A stretch of 64,000 nucleotides of DNA from assembly GCA_947566645.1 (NCBI GenBank), contig CANOKL010000009.1, positions 1 through 64,000 on the forward strand, given 5' to 3'. This document shows positions 8,226-14,757 of this stretch, piece after piece (positions within the stretch are counted from its first letter, which is position 1; each line of letters opens with the position of its first letter). The translations under genes were made by a program, and so were the position numbers. The DNA is from an uncultured Lachnospiraceae bacterium (lineage in GTDB: Bacteria; Bacillota; Clostridia; Lachnospirales; Lachnospiraceae). Below the pieces are notes generated by a model. It worked only from the letters and a program-made list of their open reading frames with translations. It was not told the DNA's origin and did not search any database.

Positions 8226-9932
8226 GTGGAAAAAAAGAAAAAGCTTCCGATAGGAATTGAGTTTTTCAGAGATTTTAAGAGGGATAATTTCTACTATGTT
8301 GATAAAACGGGATTTATCCGTGACTTGATTGATTCAAGAGGGAGTGTGAATCTTTTTACAAGGCCGAGGCGGTTTGGAAAGAGCCTGAATATGGATATGC
8401 TGAAGACGTTCTTTGAGACTGGTACGGATTCTTCCTATTTTGACGGTTTGGAGATAGCGGGTGAGACTGAGCTCTGTGAGCAGCATATGGGTAAGTATCC
8501 TGTGCTTTCTATTAGTCTGAAAGATGTGGAAGGGGCAAAATTTCAGACAGCTTATGATATGCTTGGAATTGTGGTCAGCAGGGAGGCCAGACGATTCAGG
8601 TTTCTTCTGGAAAGTGACAGATTGATGCAGTTTGAAAAGGAGCAGTTCGTTGGCTTAATGAAAGGTGAGTTTGAGAAGGAAGCTTATCTTCACGGCAGTC
8701 TGCGGCTTTTAACAGATTTGCTTTTTGAGCATTATGGAATTCCGGTAATTGTTTTGATAGATGAATACGATGTGCCCTTAGATAAAGCGTATCAAAATGG
8801 ATACTATCCAGATATGGTCAATCTGATCCGTTCTTTATTCAGCCAGGTGCTTAAAACGAACAGTAATTTATATTTTGCTGTTATTACCGGATGTCTTCGG
8901 ATTGCAAAAGAAAGTATTTTTACAGGGCTTAACAACTTTAAGGTCAGGACAATCTCAGACATCCGTTTTGCGGAGTATTTTGGATTTACAGCAGATGAAG
9001 TAAAAGCCCTGCTTGATTATTATAATCTGGAAGAAAAATTTGATTTATTAAAGGAATGGTATGATGGTTACCGTTTTGGCCAGACAGATGTATATTGTCC
9101 ATGGGATGTGATTAATCAATGTGATAAGTTTCTGGAGACAAAAGATGCCCCTATGGAGCCGCATTGGGAGAATAGCAGCAGTAACGCGATTGTTCAGGAT
9201 ATTCTTGAGACAGCGACAGAAACAACGAAAAGCCAGATCGAAGCCTTGATTTCCGGCGAAACAGTGGAAAAGGTATTAATTCCGGAACTGACCTATACGG
9301 ATCTTGGAAGCAAGAATAAGAATATACGGCAGACCTATCTGTGGAGCGTTCTTTTTGCGACAGGATATCTGACGGATGCCGGAAAACCTGAAAATGGAAT
9401 TCATAAGCTGGTGATTCCAAACAGAGAGGTACTGGGGATTTATGAAAAGCGGATTCTTTCCTGTTTTCACGTAAAAATTACAAGCGATACCACCAGATGG
9501 GAGAAGTTCTGTGAGGCATTAAAAACAGGAGATGCTGTGCAGGTGCAGGATTTATTTAATGAATTTATGGCTGCTTCTATCAGTATCCGGGACACATTTA
9601 CACGAAAGGAAATGAAAGAAAACTTTTATCATGGGATGATATTAGGGCTTCTGCAGGCAGAAGGAAGCTGGAGCCTGAAGTCAAATGTTGAATCCGGGGC
9701 AGGATACACGGATATCCGGCTGGAAATTCCCACGACAAAAACCGGCTGTGTCATTGAAGTCAAATATGCTGAAAATGGACAATATGAGCAGTCGTGTGCA
9801 AAAGCAATGAAACAGATTGAAGAGAATGGATATGCCTGGGTACTCAGGCAGGATGGTATGCAGACAATCCATAAGTATGGGATTGCATGTTATAAAAAGA
9901 GCTGCAAAATAGCGTACTGCAAGGAAGAGTAA
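8226..9932 (+). CDS. AAA-ATPase-like protein with C-terminal PD-(D/E)XK nuclease domain
   Basis: A 568-residue protein of the AAA-ATPase_like/PDDEXK_9 architecture (formerly DUF1703), common in gut Clostridia and Bacteroidetes. The N-terminal domain opens with the typical LPIGIEFFRDF...YYVDKTGFIRDLI, a Walker A in TRPRRFGKSLNMD (about residues 45-57) and a Walker B in VIVLIDEYDVPLDKAY. The C-terminal domain ends with DIRLEI...TGCVIEVKY, fitting a PD-(D/E)XK active site with D, E and K. The start GTG 8226 follows GGGAGGTG. An ATG at 8133 lies inside the repeat and is unlikely. The cellular role of this family is not established, and mobile or defence-like functions are suspected. It is a single-gene unit followed by a terminator. 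Confidence 0.85.
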   Translation: MEKKKKLPIGIEFFRDFKRDNFYYVDKTGFIRDLIDSRGSVNLFTRPRRFGKSLNMDMLKTFFETGTDSSYFDGLEIAGETELCEQHMGKYPVLSISLKDVEGAKFQTAYDMLGIVVSREARRFRFLLESDRLMQFEKEQFVGLMKGEFEKEAYLHGSLRLLTDLLFEHYGIPVIVLIDEYDVPLDKAYQNGYYPDMVNLIRSLFSQVLKTNSNLYFAVITGCLRIAKESIFTGLNNFKVRTISDIRFAEYFGFTADEVKALLDYYNLEEKFDLLKEWYDGYRFGQTDVYCPWDVINQCDKFLETKDAPMEPHWENSSSNAIVQDILETATETTKSQIEALISGETVEKVLIPELTYTDLGSKNKNIRQTYLWSVLFATGYLTDAGKPENGIHKLVIPNREVLGIYEKRILSCFHVKITSDTTRWEKFCEALKTGDAVQVQDLFNEFMAASISIRDTFTRKEMKENFYHGMILGLLQAEGSWSLKSNVESGAGYTDIRLEIPTTKTGCVIEVKYAENGQYEQSCAKAMKQIEENGYAWVLRQDGMQTIHKYGIACYKKSCKIAYCKEE

Positions 9933-9959
9933 CAGAGGAGACGATTCAAAGGTATTGGA

Positions 9960-9997
9960 ATCTCCGTCATTTTGTGGTGAAATGACGGAGATATTTT
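9960..9997 (+). terminator. Intrinsic terminator after the AAA-ATPase gene
   Basis: A stem of ATCTCCGTCATTT with its complement, a six-base loop, then ATTTT. It separates the AAA-ATPase gene from spoIVB. Confidence 0.8.
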
Positions 9998-10018
9998 ACG
10001 AATGAGGAAGATTTGTTA

Positions 10019-10047
10019 GCATAAAACAATTAAATTACGACATACTA
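10019..10047 (+). promoter_or_regulatory. SigG/SigF-like forespore promoter for spoIVB
   Basis: GCATA (10019-10023), a 17-base spacer and CATACTA (10041-10047) match the consensus of forespore sigma factor SigG (GMATA / CATNNTA). In Bacillus subtilis spoIVB is made in the forespore under SigF and SigG. The placement 50 bp before the spoIVB start fits. Confidence 0.65.
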
Positions 10048-10049
10048 AG

Positions 10050-10073
10050 ATAGATATCCTCCGGGATATCTAT
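10050..10073 (+). other. Leader hairpin before spoIVB
   Basis: ATAGATATCC, loop TCCG, then the exact complement GGATATCTAT and TTTT. It lies between the SigG-like promoter and the ribosome site, so it would be at the 5' end of the spoIVB message. It could stabilise or attenuate it. Confidence 0.5.
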
Positions 10074-10097
10074 TTTGGTATACAGGGAGGCTTTTCG

Positions 10098-11165
10098 ATG
10101 TTTAAATACTGGTATCGCAGAATTCTAATTATGATTGTCGTGTTTCTGATTGCTGCCGGAGGAGGATATTATCTGATTGAGGCGCAGAAATACAGTATCA
10201 GGCAGGAAGTCATCGGAGAGGCGGCTTCCGATTCAACGGTTATTCCGGGCGGGATGCCGGTGGGAATCTATCTGGAGACGGACGGGGTCATGATTCTTGG
10301 GACAGAGAGCATTGAGGGAATAGACGGCATGAAATATAATCCGGCAGAGCATCTGGTGAAATCCGGGGATTATATTGTAGGACTTAACGGAAAAAAGATT
10401 GACACAAAGGCACAGCTTATTGAAGCAGTGAAGGATCTTGAAGAGGACGAGGTAGTTCTTACAGTTAAGAGGGAGAAGGAAAAGCTTGATATCCGGTTCC
10501 GGCCAGTACAGTATTCTCTTACAGAGTACAAGCTTGGCATCTGGGTGCGGGATAATACACAGGGCCTGGGAACCGTGACATTTTTGAATGCAGACAGTAA
10601 ATTCGGCGCCCTGGGTCATGGGATCCATGACGTGGATACGAATGAACTTCTGAACATCTCAGACGGAACTCTTTATATCACGAATATCCGGGATATCCAG
10701 AAGGGAGAGAGCGGCTCTCCGGGAGGCATGGAAGGCATTATTGTTTATAATAATTATAATGTGCTCGGAACAATTACAAAGAATACAGAGGTTGGAATAT
10801 TTGGCAGTGTTGACCGGATTGACGCCCTGTTTTCTGAGCAGAAGTCTATGCAGACGGCAAAGAAAGAAGAGATTGAGGACGGTCCTGCTGTAATCCGCTG
10901 CGCAGTATCTGGAGAAATAAAGGAATATGACATACAGATAACTGGCATTGACTATTACACGAATGAGATCAATAAAGGACTGACGATTGAAGTGACAGAT
11001 GAGGAACTCCTTAATGAGACCGGAGGGATTGTTCAGGGCATGAGCGGAAGTCCGATTATACAGAACGGGAAGCTGATTGGAGCGGTGACTCATGTGTTTG
11101 TGAACAATCCGACAAAAGGCTATGGGATATTTATAGAAAATATGCTTGATGAAATCGAGAAATAG
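10098..11165 (+). CDS. spoIVB: SpoIVB sporulation signalling peptidase
   Basis: A 355-residue serine peptidase of family S55. It is made in the forespore and secreted across its membrane to trigger pro-SigK processing in the mother cell. Residues 8-26 form an N-terminal membrane anchor. A PDZ domain covers about 60-130 (LVKSGDYIVGLNGKKI). The peptidase domain shows GHGIHD (173-178, catalytic His) and GMSGSPI (314-320, catalytic Ser region), plus KGESGSPGG near 203. The start ATG follows AGGGAGG. Directly upstream of spo0A, this is the conserved order in Clostridia and Bacilli. Length and motifs are complete, so it should be active. Confidence 0.95.
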   Translation: MFKYWYRRILIMIVVFLIAAGGGYYLIEAQKYSIRQEVIGEAASDSTVIPGGMPVGIYLETDGVMILGTESIEGIDGMKYNPAEHLVKSGDYIVGLNGKKIDTKAQLIEAVKDLEEDEVVLTVKREKEKLDIRFRPVQYSLTEYKLGIWVRDNTQGLGTVTFLNADSKFGALGHGIHDVDTNELLNISDGTLYITNIRDIQKGESGSPGGMEGIIVYNNYNVLGTITKNTEVGIFGSVDRIDALFSEQKSMQTAKKEEIEDGPAVIRCAVSGEIKEYDIQITGIDYYTNEINKGLTIEVTDEELLNETGGIVQGMSGSPIIQNGKLIGAVTHVFVNNPTKGYGIFIENMLDEIEK

Positions 11166-11171
11166 AAGAAC

Positions 11172-11201
11172 CTGTCGAAAAATATAGTATTTTTACGACA
11201 G
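11172..11201. promoter_or_regulatory. Inverted 0A-box-like sites upstream of spo0A
   Basis: CTGTCGAAAAATA and its near-complement TATTTTTACGACAG face each other around a TAG centre. TGTCGAA is the core of the Spo0A binding site, and the opposite arm reads TGTCGTA. Placed 8 bp before the -35 of the spo0A promoter, this suggests autoregulation. It has no following T-run, so it is a poor terminator for spoIVB. Confidence 0.55.
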
Positions 11202-11208
11202 CAATTTC

Positions 11209-11237
11209 TTGATTTGAGGTATGCCGAAATATATAAT
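11209..11237 (+). promoter_or_regulatory. spo0A promoter
   Basis: TTGATT (11209-11214), a 17-base spacer and TATAAT (11232-11237), about 44 bp before the chosen spo0A start. Confidence 0.6.
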
Positions 11238-11280
11238 GGGATTTGACGGTTTATAGTATAGAAAGGAGGAAATGTGGGAA

Positions 11281-12075
11281 ATGGGAGAAATAGCAGTAGC
11301 AATAGCCGACGATAATGAAAGAATACTGGATTTACTTGGCGAAATAATTGATGCGGACGAGAGCCTGAATCTGGTAGGTAAAGCGAATAATGGGGAGGAA
11401 GCCTACTCAATTATCAAAGAAAAACAGCCGGATGTGATGCTTCTTGATCTGATTATGCCGAAAATGGACGGATTAAGTGTGATGGATATGGTGAACAAGG
11501 ATAAGGAGATTGAGAAGCGGCCGGGTTTTATCATCGTGACAGCGGTAAGTCAGGAGCGAATTACAGAGGATGCTTTTAGAAAGGGGGCTAATTATTACAT
11601 TCTAAAGCCATTTAATAACGAGATGGTGCTGAACCGGATAAAAAGCGTCGGACATGCCGCCAGATATGAGACAAGATATCTGGGAGAACCGTCCCAGGAG
11701 GCTGCGCTCAGGCCGAAAAAGATGAATCTGGAGGCCAGGGTGACAGATATGATTCATGAAATCGGAATTCCTGCACATATTAAAGGGTACCATTACTTAA
11801 GGGATGCAATTATTATGTCAATCGAGGATATGGATGTTCTGAACGCCATTACGAAGGTCTTATATCCAACGGTAGCAAAAAAGCATCAGACAACGTCAAG
11901 CCGCGTAGAAAGGGCGATCCGGCATGCGATCGAGGTGGCGTGGAGCAGAGGAAAGCTGGATACATTAGACGAGCTGTTCGGCTATACGGTGAGCAACGGA
12001 AAGGGCAAACCGACCAACTCAGAATTCATTGCACTTATTGCAGATACAATTCGTTTAGAATATAAAAACAGATAA
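11281..12075 (+). CDS. spo0A: Spo0A master regulator of sporulation
   Basis: A 264-residue response regulator that switches gene expression to sporulation when phosphorylated. The receiver domain (1-125) has the acidic pair D10-D11, phospho-acceptor D56 in LLDLIMP, and lysine in YILKPF. A variable linker leads to the Spo0A_C DNA-binding domain, with [24 protein letters not shown] and the recognition helix [18 protein letters not shown], then [18 protein letters not shown], all nearly invariant. I choose ATG 11281, which aligns with known N-termini and is a reasonable distance from AAAGGAGG. The ATG at 11272 lies too close to that site. It follows spoIVB, as is usual. Confidence 0.96.
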   Translation: MGEIAVAIADDNERILDLLGEIIDADESLNLVGKANNGEEAYSIIKEKQPDVMLLDLIMPKMDGLSVMDMVNKDKEIEKRPGFIIVTAVSQERITEDAFRKGANYYILKPFNNEMVLNRIKSVGHAARYETRYLGEPSQEAALRPKKMNLEARVTDMIHEIGIPAHIKGYHYLRDAIIMSIEDMDVLNAITKVLYPTVAKKHQTTSSRVERAIRHAIEVAWSRGKLDTLDELFGYTVSNGKGKPTNSEFIALIADTIRLEYKNR

Positions 12076-12078
12076 TAC

Positions 12079-12107
12079 TTTCCTTCCGGGGAAAAATGCG
12101 GTATAAT
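12079..12107 (+). promoter_or_regulatory. Weak promoter candidate before glgA
   Basis: TTTCCT (12079-12084), 17 bases, TATAAT (12102-12107), with TG-like GCGG before the -10. The -35 is poor. Confidence 0.4.
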
Positions 12108-12143
12108 AGAATAAGATATCGCAAAGTCGGGAGGAAGAGAACG

Positions 12144-13580
12144 ATGAAAAAAATACTTTTTGCAACTTCAGAGGCAGTGCCATTTATAAAGACGGGAGGA
12201 CTTGCCGACGTGGCAGGAACCCTGCCTAAGAATTTTGATAAAGAAAAATATGATGTAAGAGTCATGCTTCCGAAGTACATGTGTATGAAAGAACAGTGGA
12301 AGGAAAAGCTGACATACCACAGCCATTTTTACATGGATCTTGGATGGAGGACACAGTACGTAGGAGTACTTGAGACACAGTACGATGGGATTACATTCTA
12401 CTTTATAGATAATGAATACTATTTTAACGGTTTTGCACCATATGGGGATATGTATGCGGACATAGAAAAGTTTGCATTTTTCTCCAAAGCAGTGTTAAGT
12501 GCACTTCCGGTAATTAATTTCAGACCGGATATTATCCACTGCCATGACTGGCAGACAGGGCTTGTCCCCATCTTTCTGGATAATTTCCGTTATTCGAATG
12601 AATACTACCGTGGAATCAAGACGATTATGACAATCCATAATCTGAAGTTCCAGGGAACATGGGATACGAAGAGAGTAAGGGATATTACGGGGCTGCCTCA
12701 GTATTATTTTGCGCCGGACAAGCTGGAGGCTTATAAGGACGCCAATTATCTGAAGGGCGGAATCGTATATGCTGACCGGATCACAACCGTAAGTAACTCA
12801 TATGCAGAAGAGATTAAGATGCCATTCTACGGGGAGAAGCTTGACGGTCTGATGCGTGCCCGCTCGAACTGCCTGTCCGGTATTGTGAACGGAATTGACT
12901 ATGATGATTTTAATCCGGAGACAGACACATGTATTGAGAAGAACTATAATGTTGAGACTTTCCGTAAGGAGAAGGTAAAGAATAAGATTGCCCTTCAGAA
13001 GGAGCTGAATCTGGAGCAGGATCCGAAGATCATGATGATCGGGATCGTATCCAGACTTACAGACCAGAAGGGATTCGATCTGGTAGCTTATATCATGGAT
13101 GAGCTTTGTCAGGATGCGGTGCAGATCGTGGTTCTCGGAACCGGAGAAGAGCAGTATGAGAATATGTTCCGGCATTTTGAATGGAAATATCAGGGCAAGG
13201 TGTCAGCGAATATTTATTACTCTGAGCCTCTGTCCCACAGGATATATGCTGCAAGTGACGCATTCCTTATGCCGTCACTCTTTGAGCCCTGCGGCTTAAG
13301 CCAGCTTATGAGCCTTAAGTATGGGACCGTTCCAATCGTAAGGGAGACAGGAGGTCTTAAAGATACGGTGGAGGCGTATAATGAGTATGAGAAGACAGGA
13401 ACCGGCTTCAGCTTCCTGAATTATAATGCTCACGAGATGCTTGGCACGATCCGCTATGCAGAGAGGATTTACTATGACAGAAAGAGAGACTGGAATAAGA
13501 TTGCAGAACGGGGAATGGAGAAGGACTTCTCCTGGAAGAATTCCGCAAAACAGTATGAGGCATTATATGATGACATGTAA
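12144..13580 (+). CDS. glgA: Glycogen synthase, ADP-glucose type (GT5)
   Basis: A 478-residue glycosyltransferase that extends glycogen by adding glucose from ADP-glucose. The N-terminal KTGGLADV motif (16-23) binds the nucleotide sugar. The second Rossmann domain has GIVSRLTDQKGFDL, and the C-terminal acid motif is in PSLFEPCGLSQLMSLKYGTVPIVRETGGL. The length is normal for GlgA. The start ATG 14 bases after GGGAGG was chosen because it matches the family N-terminus MKKILFATSEA. No other glg genes are adjacent. A 16-bp sequence is exactly duplicated across its stop codon (13572-13587 and 13588-13603). Confidence 0.95.
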   Translation: MKKILFATSEAVPFIKTGGLADVAGTLPKNFDKEKYDVRVMLPKYMCMKEQWKEKLTYHSHFYMDLGWRTQYVGVLETQYDGITFYFIDNEYYFNGFAPYGDMYADIEKFAFFSKAVLSALPVINFRPDIIHCHDWQTGLVPIFLDNFRYSNEYYRGIKTIMTIHNLKFQGTWDTKRVRDITGLPQYYFAPDKLEAYKDANYLKGGIVYADRITTVSNSYAEEIKMPFYGEKLDGLMRARSNCLSGIVNGIDYDDFNPETDTCIEKNYNVETFRKEKVKNKIALQKELNLEQDPKIMMIGIVSRLTDQKGFDLVAYIMDELCQDAVQIVVLGTGEEQYENMFRHFEWKYQGKVSANIYYSEPLSHRIYAASDAFLMPSLFEPCGLSQLMSLKYGTVPIVRETGGLKDTVEAYNEYEKTGTGFSFLNYNAHEMLGTIRYAERIYYDRKRDWNKIAERGMEKDFSWKNSAKQYEALYDDM

Positions 13581-13600
13581 GAAAAAAGACATGTAAGAAA

Positions 13601-13994
13601 AAAGACATATTGAAGGATACAGATCCGCATATTTCATTATGAAATATTTCCTCCGAAAACGGAGGCGGAGTATGAAAGCGTGTTGTCCGCGGCAGACAGG
13701 ATTGCAGCGTTAAAACCGTCATATATCAGTGTGACCTATGGCGCGGGCGGCGGTACAAGCAAGAAATACAGTGAAGATCATGTTACTATTCACGGCTCAG
13801 GAATGCGCGTAAGCTGCGCATTCCGTAAGAATATGATGCAGGATTGCTTCACATATGAAAGAATTAGGGGTTACGGGCCTTGCACATCTGACCTGCGTAT
13901 CTTCCGCGAAGGAAGAGGTGCATAAGGTTCAGCAGGTGTGTTTAGTACAGATTTTGCGAAAGGACTGGCAGAATTTTCAGACAGGTATATCTGA
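13601..13994 (+). pseudogene. metF: metF (methylenetetrahydrofolate reductase) remnant, repeat-interrupted
   Basis: Translation in shifting frames recovers pieces of MetF. One is KKDILKDTDPHIS, then after a one-base frameshift near 13636 comes YEIFPPKTEAEYESVL, ADRIAALKPSYISVTYGAGGGT and KKYSEDHV. A dispersed repeat (13781-13840) follows. In another frame come MKELGVTGLAHLTCVSS and KEEVHKVQQ (from 13855). After a large loss, STDFAKGLAEFSDRYI ends at 13994 and may be the original C-terminus. The start codon also seems lost. An intact protein would be about 280-300 residues, whereas only about 130 codons remain. It lies just before the methionine synthase activation gene and metH, where metF is expected. 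Identity of the N-terminal and HLTC pieces is firm; that of the tail piece is tentative. Confidence 0.8.
13781..13840 (+). repeat. Dispersed GTTACTATTCACG repeat, copy inside metF
   Basis: GTTACTATTCACGG is followed by the stem GGAATGCGC (13800-13808), loop GTAAGCT, GCGCATTCC (13816-13824), then GTAAGAATATGAT. It is nearly identical to the copy at 22645 and lies between two collinear pieces of metF, which looks like an insertion. Confidence 0.8.
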
Positions 13995-14011
13995 TCTGAA
14001 GCATTAGGGAT

Positions 14012-14707
14012 ATGGACAGGAGAGAAAAAGAGGCTGTCCGTTATCTTGGATATGGAAGACATGCGGTAGACGAAAAGACAGAGGCGCTGATCAGGGATTC
14101 CTTTAAGGAGCTTGACAGGACGGCAAAATGTCGGATCGTCTATCGCATCTTTGAGTTGGAGATTCCGGATGACGGCACAGTGAAAATCGGAGAATTAGAG
14201 ATCAGAAGTAAGAATCTTGCAAAGAATATGAGGGGCTGCCAGGAGGCTGTGATGCTGGGCGCAACTCTTGGAATAGAGGTGGATATGCTGCTTCGGCGGT
14301 ATTCCCTTATGGATATGTCAAAGACAGTTGTGCTGCAGGCGTGCGCGGCTGCTCTGTTAGAAGAGTACCTGGATGACTGGCAGGAGGAGCACAGGAGAGC
14401 GGCTGAAGCGGAAGGATGCTATCTGAGACCGCGTTTTAGTCCGGGGTATGGGGATTTTGACATTTCACATCAGGAGGATGTGATCCGGATGCTGGAATGC
14501 GCAAAGAAGATCGGGCTTACGATGACAGACCGGTATATGCTTACCCCTTCCAAATCAGTGACAGCAGTAATCGGGATCAGCAAAGAAGAGGTCCCATGCC
14601 ACAGAAAAGGATGTGAGGAATGCAGGAAAACAGACTGTATTTACCGGCGGCAGGAGCGCGAAGCGCGGACAAATCCGGTGTATCATGAGCGTCACAATAC
14701 CTTTTGA
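14012..14707 (+). CDS. Methionine synthase reactivation-domain protein
   Basis: A 231-residue protein of the vitamin B12-dependent methionine synthase activation-domain family. In Escherichia coli MetH this domain is the C-terminus and allows reductive methylation of inactive cob(II)alamin using AdoMet. Here it is a separate protein, and the MetH encoded 51 bp downstream lacks it, so the two must work together. Recognisable segments are YLGYGRHAVDE at the N-terminus, RPRFSPGYGDFDI (AdoMet-binding region), LTPSKSVTAVIGI and the cysteine pattern CHRKGCEECRKTDC. The ribosome site before ATG 14012 is weak. The last codons overlap the TTTTGACGC hairpin repeat. Confidence 0.85.
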   Translation: MDRREKEAVRYLGYGRHAVDEKTEALIRDSFKELDRTAKCRIVYRIFELEIPDDGTVKIGELEIRSKNLAKNMRGCQEAVMLGATLGIEVDMLLRRYSLMDMSKTVVLQACAAALLEEYLDDWQEEHRRAAEAEGCYLRPRFSPGYGDFDISHQEDVIRMLECAKKIGLTMTDRYMLTPSKSVTAVIGISKEEVPCHRKGCEECRKTDCIYRRQEREARTNPVYHERHNTF

Positions 14708-14722
14708 CGCTTTCATCATAAA
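14686..14722 (+). repeat. TTTTGACGC hairpin repeat, copy before metH
   Basis: GAGCGTCACAA, TACC, TTTTGACGCTT, then TCATCAT forms an imperfect hairpin and includes the stop of the preceding gene. A closely similar sequence lies just after metH at 17168. Confidence 0.6.
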
Positions 14723-14757
14723 ATTACAGATTAAGGACAAAAAGGAGCAATGCACAG

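Noticed and set aside
13800..13824. Stem of the dispersed repeat as an intrinsic terminator
   Set aside because: No T-run follows the stem in any copy, and copies occur on either strand relative to the neighbouring genes.
13680..13925. 81-codon frame as an independent small gene
   Set aside because: Its first half is MetF and the rest is repeat and out-of-frame MetF, so it is part of the metF remnant.
14708..14757. Cobalamin or SAM riboswitch before metH
   Set aside because: Only 50 bp of spacer and no riboswitch core sequences. The wider upstream region is coding or metF remnant.
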